From positions 1-20,558 of the IMG/VR virus record IMGVR_UViG_3300015360_000235: a stretch of DNA of 20,558 nucleotides; one strand, given 5' to 3'. The DNA comes from a virus. The position numbers and the translations under genes were made by a program. Of the stretch, positions 15,336-20,144 are shown piece by piece (position 1 is the stretch's first letter; every line of letters begins with the position of its first letter). The notes under the pieces were generated by a model. The model was not told where the DNA came from, made no database searches, and saw only the letters and a program-made list of their open reading frames with translations.

Positions 15336-15524
15336 ATGGGAATGAAGAAAGAGATGCCGAAGCCAGCCTTCGGGAAGCTGAACCTGGTCGTCGGGGTCGC
15401 GGTCGATGACGACCTCAAGGCGCGCGTGGACCGCCTGAAAGCGAAGCGAGCGCCGTTCAATGAGCGAGCGCGGGCCCTGCTGTACTCGCTCGCGCAGGAC
15501 ATGGAGGACGAGGAAAAGGGCTAA
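15336..15524 (+). CDS. Ribbon-helix-helix-like small DNA-binding protein
   Basis: This is the only convincing plus-strand gene, 62 residues. TGGAGGGAG lies just upstream; ATG 15336 has tight spacing, while ATG 15342 (two codons later) has about 7 bases and may be the true start. The protein has a basic tail (MKKEMPKPAFGKL), a short strand (NLVVGVAV), helix DDDLKARVDRLKAKR, then FNERARALLYSLAQDMEDEE. Strand-helix-helix with this spacing resembles Arc/MetJ-type regulators. Such proteins bind palindromes as dimers, and a perfect one lies 64 bases upstream, so autoregulation and control of the divergent late operon are likely but inferred. Confidence 0.75.
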   Translation: MGMKKEMPKPAFGKLNLVVGVAVDDDLKARVDRLKAKRAPFNERARALLYSLAQDMEDEEKG

Positions 15525-15697
15525 CCCTTCGGGAGCTTCCGCTTCGGCGCTGGCTTCGGCTTCACGCGCGCGGGCAGCGGGTTGAACGAGAGCGTGAACT
15601 CGACATTGGATGTGGGGTAGTCGGCGTCGGTGCGCGGGTCCATTGCTGGGCCGTTCACGGGAATGTCGGGTAGCTTGCGCTTCGGCTTCTTCGGCAT
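15521..15697 (-). CDS. Small Lys/Pro-rich hypothetical protein
   Basis: This 58-residue frame starts at ATG 15697 and ends with TAG overlapping the stop of the plus-strand regulator, so the two genes converge end to end. Both ends are basic and Pro-rich (MPKKPKRKLPDIP at the start, KPKPAPKRKLPKG at the end), and the middle has a TSNVEFTLSFNPLPARV strand. The ribosome site is weak. The repeated KRKLP element at both ends could bind nucleic acid. I do not recognise a family. Confidence 0.5.
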   Translation of the reverse strand: MPKKPKRKLPDIPVNGPAMDPRTDADYPTSNVEFTLSFNPLPARVKPKPAPKRKLPKG

Positions 15698-15730
15698 GAG
15701 GCGCCGTCTTAGCTGGCGTTACGCCGCGTG

Positions 15731-15850
15731 TCAAGCTGGGCTGGAGGCCCTGACGTCGATCACCCCGTGGTAGTGGTCGCCGCCAGCCTTACCTCCGAGA
15801 GAGTAGAGTGCGTCCTTGGAGTTGCCGCGATAAGTGAAAATTTTCGCCAT
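15731..15850 (-). CDS. Possible 39-residue small protein
   Basis: A short frame reads MAKIFTYRGNSKDALYSLGG and continues with KAGGDHYHGVIDVRASSPA. The composition is protein-like, but the bases before the ATG (CACCTCCT) are the reverse of a ribosome site. Together with the two candidates around it, this fills an otherwise empty 250-base stretch. Low confidence; chance is a fair alternative. Confidence 0.3.
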   Translation of the reverse strand: MAKIFTYRGNSKDALYSLGGKAGGDHYHGVIDVRASSPA

Positions 15851-15885
15851 AGGAGGTGATCAGCATCCTTTGGCGGGGTACCGGA

Positions 15886-15914
15886 ATCGTGGATAATGTG
15901 CGGGCGGTTGTCAA
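15886..15914 (-). promoter_or_regulatory. Candidate sigma-70 promoter
   Basis: On the minus strand a perfect TTGACA (15914-15909) is followed after 17 bases by CACGAT (15891-15886), which matches the -10 consensus at three positions. It would drive the small genes toward 15521. The weak -10 keeps confidence low. Confidence 0.25.
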
Positions 15915-15949
15915 AAAAGCCATCACCCCGTCCACACTCAGGCACCTAC

Positions 15950-16309
15950 TCACCGCGATAACTGCATCGCGCGGGCAATCACGCCCTTCATGTACTCCTG
16001 CCGCCTGGTCTCGGGCGTCTGCCGCTTGAGCCCAGCGAGATACCGCGCCTCGGCCTTGGCCCCCCTGACCTTCGCAGCCGCTTTGGCCTTCGCCCTGGCG
16101 GACGCCTCCCGTGCTCTGCGCACCCTTTCCGCTGCCGCTACCCCCTCGCGCTTGATGCGTGCGGCGAGCGTACGGGCGCGTTTTTGCGCCAGCGCATATC
16201 TGACCGCGACCCGCCCGAGATGGTGTCGTGGCGCTGCGCTGAACTCAAGCAGTCTCTCAGCGGCGCGAAGGGATTTAGCTAGCTCCACGCAATGAGGACA
16301 CGCGCTCAT
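15950..16309 (-). CDS. Basic Ala/Arg-rich helical protein, hypothetical
   Basis: This encodes 119 residues from an ATG overlapping the lipoprotein stop (ATGA). It starts with MSACPHCVELAKSLRAAERL, a CPHC knuckle with no second pair, and continues as a long, very basic helix rich in Ala, Arg and Lys (residues about 40-95). The charge suggests nucleic acid binding, or a coiled-coil scaffold role. No membrane segment is present, so it is not an inner-membrane spanin despite its place next to a small lipoprotein. It is the last gene of the accessory run before the control region. Confidence 0.62.
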   Translation of the reverse strand: MSACPHCVELAKSLRAAERLLEFSAAPRHHLGRVAVRYALAQKRARTLAARIKREGVAAAERVRRAREASARAKAKAAAKVRGAKAEARYLAGLKRQTPETRRQEYMKGVIARAMQLSR

Positions 16310-16449
16310 TTCGGGAATACCCGGAGCTTCTGCCCGCGCTGCATCGGCCCCACGACCACGGGTGCGGGCTCCATGACGTTCCGGGTGGGAGGCGGGAGTG
16401 GGCGGGCGCAGGAGGTGAGTAGTAGGCAGGCGATGAGGGCGCGGGTCAT
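16306..16449 (-). CDS. Small Pro-rich lipoprotein, possible Rz1-like outer spanin
   Basis: This encodes 47 residues. The ATG at 16449 has AAAGGAA about 5 bases upstream and overlaps the preceding stop (ATGA), so a longer in-frame start at 16515 is rejected. Residues 1-13 are a short signal (MTRALIACLLLTS) followed by Cys14 in a clear LTSC lipobox, so the mature protein is a lipid-anchored 34-mer with PLPPPT and two further Pro clusters. Outer-membrane spanins of the Rz1 type have this size and composition and complete lysis of Gram-negative hosts. A partner Rz gene is not evident next to it, so a different lipoprotein, for example one for superinfection exclusion, is also possible. Confidence 0.65.
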   Translation of the reverse strand: MTRALIACLLLTSCARPLPPPTRNVMEPAPVVVGPMQRGQKLRVFPK

Positions 16450-16643
16450 GGTGTTCCTTTGGTTTTGTGTCCGTCGAACTTGATTTGCAGGGTGAACTCG
16501 CCGCCGAAAAGCCACCCTGAAACCGTGTGCTCGGTTATCGTCATCGTCTCCATCGCGCGAAGGTGTGCATCGAGAAGCGCTTCTTTCCCTCCAAATACTT
16601 TAATCAGCGCCATCACTTGTTCAACATCGTCTTGCGTGTTCAT
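16446..16643 (-). CDS. Hypothetical small acidic protein
   Basis: This encodes 65 residues. ATG 16643 is one codon after a GTG at 16646; GAGG is 8 and 5 bases upstream of them, so either could be used. The N-terminal half is helical (TQDDVEQVMALIKVFGGKEA, then LLDAHLRAMETMT), and the C-terminal half is a beta-hairpin ending FTLQIKFDGHKTKGTP. No Cys and no membrane segment. It overlaps both neighbours by a few bases, so it is part of the accessory operon. No family recognised. Confidence 0.65.
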   Translation of the reverse strand: MNTQDDVEQVMALIKVFGGKEALLDAHLRAMETMTITEHTVSGWLFGGEFTLQIKFDGHKTKGTP

Positions 16644-17017
16644 CACTCAGTCCTCGCTGGGGTTGGGGGTTCGTCGTGGTACACGGGTTCCGCAGAGGTG
16701 CGTGGACGGAGGAGTAAACCACCTCGCGCGACGTGCGCGGCTTCGCCAGCACTTAGCCCTTTTAGATCGATCGGCTTGTACCATTCGTGCGTCGGCGCTG
16801 GTATGTACGCCGGTCTCGGCGCCTTCGGGTAGAAAGTGCTCCGTGCCGTGCCGTTGCACACGCCGTCGGCGCCTAAAAACTTATTGTCAATAGGTCTTGC
16901 CATCGTAGGCTTGCGGACACACGCCATCATAAACGGCGTCACGCCCACGTCCACGTCAACCGTGACGTTAATGCAGTTGTGCGCGCAGATATAGACGTTT
17001 TCTCTTGGTAGTTTCAC
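16643..17017 (-). CDS. Hypothetical Cys-containing phage protein with PPTPARTE tail
   Basis: This encodes 124 residues from a GTG at 17017 with GAGG 5 bases upstream. It begins with a Cys pair (YICAHNCINVTVDVDVGVTP), has a middle region ARPIDNKFLGADGVCNGTAR, then YPKAPRPAYIPAPTHEWYKP, and a Gly/Leu/Arg-rich segment. PTHEWYKP-type strings occur in small uncharacterised phage proteins I remember, but I cannot name the family. The four Cys could bind zinc. The last nine residues, EPPTPARTE, are encoded by a 23-base sequence that also ends an unrelated gene at 17497. Confidence 0.68.
   Translation of the reverse strand: MKLPRENVYICAHNCINVTVDVDVGVTPFMMACVRKPTMARPIDNKFLGADGVCNGTARSTFYPKAPRPAYIPAPTHEWYKPIDLKGLSAGEAAHVARGGLLLRPRTSAEPVYHDEPPTPARTE
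16650..16672 (-). repeat. Gene-end boundary repeat, PPTPART type (copy 1)
   Basis: A 23-base sequence encodes the PPTPART tail and part of the following ribosome site. It is repeated exactly at 17504-17526, where it ends a different gene. The proteins before the tail are unrelated. Confidence 0.85.
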
Positions 17018-17064
17018 TTCGTCCTCGTTCTGAAAGAGCCGCCGTCCGTGGCAGCGGGTTTCTG

Positions 17065-17286
17065 TTACGCCGGTTCGTAGGACTTCTCGAAAATATCGGG
17101 CTTACACGGGTAATATTCCCCGCGCAGACCCTCGATGATGTAGTCGCCGATATTCGCAGTCATCACACCCTCAAGCGTTGGAATTGTCCACTGCGACGCC
17201 ACTGGCCCGATCGCGCGCTTTACCGTGATCTTGCTCTTGAAGTTTTTTGGGCTGTATTTCTCGAAAGACTGCTTCATAGTTTCCAT
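17065..17286 (-). CDS. Conserved phage hypothetical protein (PCKPDIFEKSYE family)
   Basis: This encodes 73 residues from an ATG with GAGG about 10 bases upstream; ATG 17277 is an alternative. The C-terminal GDYIIEGLRGEYYPCKPDIF followed by EKSYE matches a short protein seen in many tailed phages, with GDWI/GDYI, a basic Gly turn and PCKPDIF as its core. Function is unknown in the examples I recall. A CCCC-GAGA-GGGG hairpin (17307-17318) lies just before its ribosome site, and it is preceded by the structured element at 17326-17418. Confidence 0.75.
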   Translation of the reverse strand: METMKQSFEKYSPKNFKSKITVKRAIGPVASQWTIPTLEGVMTANIGDYIIEGLRGEYYPCKPDIFEKSYEPA

Positions 17287-17325
17287 TGTTTCTCGTCCTC
17301 ATTTCTCCCCTCTCGGGGCGTTGTT

Positions 17326-17418
17326 AAAAAGCGGCGGGCCGGTGGGTCGTCGTTATAAGCCGGAGTCGCCACCCCGAAACCCCACCGTGCGAGGGCTAGC
17401 GTTTCCCACCCGCCGCTT
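17326..17418 (-). ncRNA. Candidate structured RNA: three-way junction with terminal U-run
   Basis: A 10-bp closing stem pairs AAGCGGCGGG (complement of 17409-17418) with CCCGCCGCTT (17329-17338), extended by TGGG/CCCA. Inside are two hairpins that abut: one with AAAC/GTTT and CCC/GGG pairs (17377-17404), and one with CGGGGT and ACTCCG closing a 4-base loop (17361-17376). On the minus strand it is followed by TTTTTAA (17330-17324), so it could be a terminator, a small RNA or a leader element. No convincing gene crosses it. Confidence 0.5.
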
Positions 17419-17496
17419 CATTGCCCAGGAACCGCGAGCCCGGCTTGCGCCGCTCCCTCGCGCCAGTGCTGAAACACCGCCTGGCAATTCCATTGT
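17419..17496 (-). pseudogene. Possible gene remnant before the structured element
   Basis: In one minus frame this stretch reads WNCQAVFQHWREGAAQAGLA and then VPGQ before a TGA at 17420-17418, which looks like the end of a real protein. There is no start codon for it: upstream the frame runs back through the 17497-17745 gene out of phase. It may be the 3' end of a gene whose front was replaced by recombination at the shared boundary sequence. A 46-codon frame from an ATG at about 17490 runs through the structured element and is less protein-like. Confidence 0.3.
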
Positions 17497-17745
17497 TCAC
17501 TTCGTCCTCGCTGGGGTTGGGGGTTCATTCCATCCGCCGCGCCCGTTACAGGTTTGGCATCGCATATTCTCGTCAGGGTGAAGACATGCACATACGTCCT
17601 CGCCGCAGTCGTGGCCGGACACGAACTCCCCGGAGCACTCATGGCAGACTACCCATGCATAATCCGGCGTGTTGTCCTCAGCCTCGTGCTGCGCATTCAG
17701 CGCATCGTCAGCCTCTTGTCCGCATAGCGGATCGACGTAGCCCAT
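17497..17745 (-). CDS. Cys-rich putative zinc-binding protein
   Basis: This encodes 82 residues from ATG 17745, which overlaps the previous stop (TGATG); an earlier start would lie inside that gene. It has CHEC (after VV), a GHDCGEDVCACLHP segment, and CQTCNGRGGW near the end, giving two or three C-x2-C type knuckles; the last resembles the DnaJ-type CxxCxGxG unit. It probably binds one or two zinc ions. It ends NEPPTPARTK, the tail shared with the gene ending at 16643. Function unknown. Confidence 0.7.
   Translation of the reverse strand: MGYVDPLCGQEADDALNAQHEAEDNTPDYAWVVCHECSGEFVSGHDCGEDVCACLHPDENMRCQTCNGRGGWNEPPTPARTK
17504..17526 (-). repeat. Gene-end boundary repeat, PPTPART type (copy 2)
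   Basis: Exact second copy of the 23-base boundary sequence at 16650-16672. It includes the GCGAGGAC ribosome-site core that follows the stop region. Confidence 0.85.
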
Positions 17746-17764
17746 CACTTCCCCACCTTCTTCG
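17743..17764 (-). repeat. Gene-end boundary repeat, KKVGK type (copy 1)
   Basis: A 22-base sequence encodes the KKVGK tail, the stop and the overlapping next start codon (TGATG). It is repeated exactly at 17934-17955. Confidence 0.85.
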
Positions 17765-17936
17765 CTGGGCGCGTGGGTTTTACACCCATCTCGCAGGGGT
17801 AGAACCAGCAGTTGCAGTCTGCGCATATGCCCGGCTTCATACCGGCTTTTTCCAGCGCTTCTGCCCACAACATAAACTGAATGAAGCCTAGCTGTACGGG
17901 TTTATGCCAGGCGCACTGGCGCCAGTGATCTCTCAT
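17745..17936 (-). CDS. Small Cys/Trp-rich hypothetical protein with KKVGK tail
   Basis: This encodes 63 residues from ATG 17936 (GTG at 17939 is directly before it). It has MRDHWRQCAWHKPVQLGFIQ, an amphipathic FMLWAEALEKAGMKPG helix, and CADCNCWFYPC, a Cys cluster that may hold zinc. It ends RPAKKVGK, nearly the same as the upstream gene's RPKPKKVGK; the DNA coding this end and the next start is repeated exactly over 22 bases. Start and stop overlap neighbours as TGATG. No family recognised. Confidence 0.65.
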   Translation of the reverse strand: MRDHWRQCAWHKPVQLGFIQFMLWAEALEKAGMKPGICADCNCWFYPCEMGVKPTRPAKKVGK

Positions 17937-17955
17937 CACTTCCCCACCTTCTTCG
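17934..17955 (-). repeat. Gene-end boundary repeat, KKVGK type (copy 2)
   Basis: Exact second copy of the 22-base boundary at 17743-17764, again spanning the end of one gene and the start of the next. Confidence 0.85.
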
Positions 17956-18220
17956 GCTTCGGCCGTTTCATCGGCATATCAACCCCCTCGCGCCGTGGCT
18001 CGTCGAGTTCTGCTGAGTCGTAAATCGCGCAGCCAGCGTGCGCTATTCCGGGCAGTCCCGCTAGGACGCCCTTAACCAGTGCGGTGTTCTCGCCGGCTTG
18101 AAGGGCGATTCCGCAAAGCGCGCATGTGGTCGGGAGCCACGCGGACTCTCGGGAGTCTTTGCACTTCTCGCACTGGCAGATGGTGTGATGGGCGGTGGGC
18201 TTGGGCTTGGGTTTACTCAT
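17936..18220 (-). CDS. Putative zinc-binding phage protein with KKVGK tail
   Basis: This encodes 94 residues from ATG 18220, overlapping the Lar-like gene's stop (ATGA). It has a basic KPKPKPTAHH start, then CQCEKC, a CALCGIAL knuckle, and a later AGCAIYDSAE. The C-x2-C pairs suggest a zinc ribbon. The last residues, RPKPKKVGK, match the tail of the next gene. It belongs to the tightly packed accessory run; its function is unknown. Confidence 0.68.
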   Translation of the reverse strand: MSKPKPKPTAHHTICQCEKCKDSRESAWLPTTCALCGIALQAGENTALVKGVLAGLPGIAHAGCAIYDSAELDEPRREGVDMPMKRPKPKKVGK

Positions 18221-18906
18221 GGGGTGGGCTTCTTTGTGTACAGGGCTCCCGTCGCAAGTGCGCACATGGCCAGCATTCGCTCGTGCACGTTTGCGTCTAC
18301 GCCCGAGGGCACGCCTCCGCCTCTGATCTTCTCAAGTGCTTCTCGCAGTACTTTCACTTCAGCCAGTGCGGCTTCGTGTGCGGGCTCCACTATGCGCGCA
18401 TCGCTGATCGTTTCCTCATTTCCACACTGCTGGCAAACAACACCAAGAATGCGCATCCCGTCCTTCATGTATGCGCGTGTTGGTGGCGGCTCCTTTGGAG
18501 TGATGGCTTCGCTCAGGTCTGAGCACTTGCCGGTCAGGTAGGAGCTGTCGGCACTCAGGTCGGGGTTGTATCGCCGGATCACGGTATTTGCGGAGCCGTA
18601 CTTTCGCCCGTGGGTATGCTCCACAAGGAAGCGCCCACAGTTAGAATAGTGCATGCCCGCGCTACCACAGTGGGCGCAGGCTTGTGTGGGCTCCTGTACG
18701 GGCAGCACGCTAACCCAGCGCCGGGATCCTGCGGCGTCAGCCTCCGCCACGCGGCGATTCCACGCGGCGATGGTCGATAACATGTCTAGGCCATCCTTGC
18801 CGGAGGGTCCGACCGCGTCGCACTCGTTACACTCAACGCCTAGTGCGCCAATCTCCAGCTCCCTGCCTCCGCAGAATGGGCACGGCTTTAGTTCTTCGGT
18901 GGTCAT
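18217..18906 (-). CDS. Lar-like restriction alleviation protein with extended C-terminus
   Basis: This encodes 229 residues from ATG 18906, which has AAGGAGA upstream and overlaps the previous stop (ATGA). Residues 1-52 are the Lar module: LKPCPFCGG, VECNECDAVGPSG and AAWNRRV. Lar proteins blunt host type I restriction, though many such modules in phages are uncharacterised. The remaining 175 residues add CAHCGSAGMHYSNCGRF, a CQQCGNEETISD knuckle and a helical EAALAEVKVLREALEKIRGG end. The full length is far beyond the usual 60-90 residues, so this looks like a fusion of Lar with other zinc-ribbon and helical modules. Its first seven residues, MTTEELK, recur at the starts of two neighbouring genes. 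Confidence 0.78.
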   Translation of the reverse strand: MTTEELKPCPFCGGRELEIGALGVECNECDAVGPSGKDGLDMLSTIAAWNRRVAEADAAGSRRWVSVLPVQEPTQACAHCGSAGMHYSNCGRFLVEHTHGRKYGSANTVIRRYNPDLSADSSYLTGKCSDLSEAITPKEPPPTRAYMKDGMRILGVVCQQCGNEETISDARIVEPAHEAALAEVKVLREALEKIRGGGVPSGVDANVHERMLAMCALATGALYTKKPTP

Positions 18907-19232
18907 TTCGTCTCCTTGAGGGCGAGGGCTTTGCGCACTTTTTCCATGGACCAATTTGTAAAGAAATACTGACCGGAGGAGTCGGGGCATTCGATCGAGT
19001 CAATAAAGACGGCCTGGAGCGCCGCGCGTAGTTTTGCGTTCTCCGCCAGTGCGGCGTCGCGCTGCTCACGAATATCGGACACGTTGCGCTCACTCGCCTC
19101 GAAGAAATCGTCAGCTTGTGCCTTCTCGGCGTCCATGTGGTCTAGCAGCGCGATGACTTCGGCGGGGCCTACCGAATAGCGGAACCGTGATGTAACGCAA
19201 CCACGCAGCCGCTTCAGTTCTTCGGTTGTCAT
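18903..19232 (-). CDS. Ea22-like mosaic protein
   Basis: This encodes 109 residues from ATG 19232, overlapping the previous stop (ATGA). It starts MTTEELKRLRGCVTSRFRYS, then has GPAEVIALLDHMDAEKAQAD, a coiled-coil part (RNVSDIREQRDAALAENAKL), and ends KVRKALALKETK. The 'xxVIALLDxxDAE' unit and the 'ALAENAKLRxAL' helix are hallmarks of lambda Ea22-type early proteins, whose role is not settled. Start and end are each shared with other genes in this cluster, so it looks assembled from exchangeable parts. Confidence 0.72.
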   Translation of the reverse strand: MTTEELKRLRGCVTSRFRYSVGPAEVIALLDHMDAEKAQADDFFEASERNVSDIREQRDAALAENAKLRAALQAVFIDSIECPDSSGQYFFTNWSMEKVRKALALKETK

Positions 19233-19364
19233 TTCGTCACCTTTGGTTCGAGCGCATCCCGCGCCCTCGCACCGTAGTCCACCATGATGAGCACCGTCTG
19301 TTCAACCGCGTGAACGGCCTGATAGTGGTGATCGTCGGCGTACCAGGACAGTGCCGCGCGCAGC
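19197..19364 (-). repeat. Direct repeat, copy A
   Basis: This 168-base segment recurs at 19807-19974 at an offset of 610 bases. The first 68 bases (19197-19264) are identical and the rest differs at scattered positions. It spans the end of one gene (ALEPKVTK tail), the overlapping start and the first codons of the next (MTTEELKRLRGC), so the junction itself is the repeated unit. Confidence 0.93.
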
Positions 19365-19639
19365 TGCCCTATTTCCATTTCCATTTGTAATCTTGGCCTG
19401 ATGTCGGCCAAGGGGTCAGCAAGCACAGCATTCAGCTGACACCGCGTCTCCTGCAGTTTTCCCTCTGCCTCATCCGCCCGCGCGCGCTCGGCGTTGATGC
19501 GGGAGAGTAGGGCGACAATAGCTTCAGAGTCCTTGCGCTGCCCAGGGGAGACGACCCCAGGGTCCGCAGCGTCGCGGTCGAGAAAGCCCTGATGCTGGGC
19601 GCGTAGTTCATCATCCGTCGCGGGGTTTGGGGTTCTCAT
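19229..19639 (-). CDS. Ea22-like mosaic protein with WYADDHHYQAVHA module
   Basis: This encodes 136 residues from ATG 19639, overlapping the previous stop (ATGA); a longer frame to 19726 is not used. It opens MRTPNPATDDELRAQHQGFL, then has EAIVALLSRINAERARADEA (the Ea22-type unit), a short coiled coil, and a C-terminal module LRAALSWYADDHHYQAVHAV followed by DALEPKVTK. The same C-terminal module ends the gene at 19839. The ADDHHYQ motif is rich in His and acidic residues and could bind metal, but no enzyme family is recognised. Confidence 0.72.
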   Translation of the reverse strand: MRTPNPATDDELRAQHQGFLDRDAADPGVVSPGQRKDSEAIVALLSRINAERARADEAEGKLQETRCQLNAVLADPLADIRPRLQMEMEIGQLRAALSWYADDHHYQAVHAVEQTVLIMVDYGARARDALEPKVTK

Positions 19640-19842
19640 GGGGAATCCGTGGGTGGGTTGTATACGCCGGACTTTCGGTAGCAGGCCCAGGCCGCGCGAG
19701 AGAAACCGCTCGCGAGCCAGTTCCAAAAGTCATTTTTACGACGTCTGTGTGCTCTCATCATTTCTCTCCCCTTGCTCGCGAGCATCGCGCGGATCACTGA
19801 TGCGATGCAACCACGCAGCCGCTTCAGTTCTTCGGTTGTCAT
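19636..19842 (-). CDS. Short mosaic protein, possibly a truncated copy
   Basis: This encodes 68 residues from ATG 19842, overlapping the previous stop (ATGA). The first 12 residues, MTTEELKRLRGC, are the same as those of the gene at 18903, then the sequence turns to IASVIRAMLASKGREMMRAH and a basic, aromatic end (NDFWNWLASGFSRAAWACYR). None of the Ea22 coiled-coil follows. It seems to be a common front end joined to a different short back end, either a working small protein or a deletion derivative. Confidence 0.6.
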   Translation of the reverse strand: MTTEELKRLRGCIASVIRAMLASKGREMMRAHRRRKNDFWNWLASGFSRAAWACYRKSGVYNPPTDSP

Positions 19843-19974
19843 TTCGTCACCTTTGGTTCGAGCGCATCCCGCGCACGCTCGCCGTAGTCCGACATGATGA
19901 GCACCGTCTGATCTATCGCGTGGACGGCCTGATAGTGGTGATCGTCGGCGTACCAGGACAGCGCGTCTCGCAGC
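19807..19974 (-). repeat. Direct repeat, copy B
   Basis: This is the second copy of the 168-base junction repeat at 19197-19364. It covers the front of the 68-residue gene and the C-terminal module of the gene at 19839. The exact block is 19807-19874; beyond it the copies differ mainly at isolated positions, consistent with an older duplication followed by recent exchange at the junction. Confidence 0.93.
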
Positions 19975-20144
19975 TTTGCGTTCTCAGCCAGTTCAGCGTC
20001 GATACGGGCAATCAGACGCGCAAGGCCACGACGCGTTATGTAGGCGTTGGAATTATCGTTAGATGAGGTCATGTACCGCCAGTTCTGAACGAACTCAGCG
20101 TCTGCGGGTACTACGGCATCCGTCGCGGGGTTCGGGGTGGTCAT
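19839..20144 (-). CDS. Mosaic protein with PNPATD start and WYADDHHYQAVHA module
   Basis: This encodes 101 residues from ATG 20144 with AAGGAGA upstream and an ATGA overlap; a frame reaching 20246 is rejected. It begins MTTPNPATDAVVPADAEFVQ, has NAYITRRGLARLIARIDAEL, then AENAKLRDALSWYADDHHYQ and ends DALEPKVTK. The last 45 residues are nearly the same as those of the gene at 19229, while the middle is unrelated. The PNPATD start is also shared with that gene. No known function. Confidence 0.72.
   Translation of the reverse strand: MTTPNPATDAVVPADAEFVQNWRYMTSSNDNSNAYITRRGLARLIARIDAELAENAKLRDALSWYADDHHYQAVHAIDQTVLIMSDYGERARDALEPKVTK

Noticed and set aside
15315-15734. 139-codon minus frame opposite the small regulator
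   Set aside because: Composition (Ala/Glu/Arg/His) is shadow-like, while the plus-strand gene has a strong ribosome site and a fold-like pattern.
15760-15945. 61-codon minus frame
   Set aside because: No ribosome site, Thr-run end, and it overlaps a more protein-like short frame in another phase.
17331-17416. tRNA-like reading of the structured element (7-bp acceptor-like stem, 86 bases)
   Set aside because: No GTTCRA T-loop and no proper anticodon arm; a three-way junction fits better.
19197-19974. CRISPR-like or tandem repeat array
   Set aside because: Only two copies, 168 bases long, and inside coding sequence; a junction duplication, not an array.
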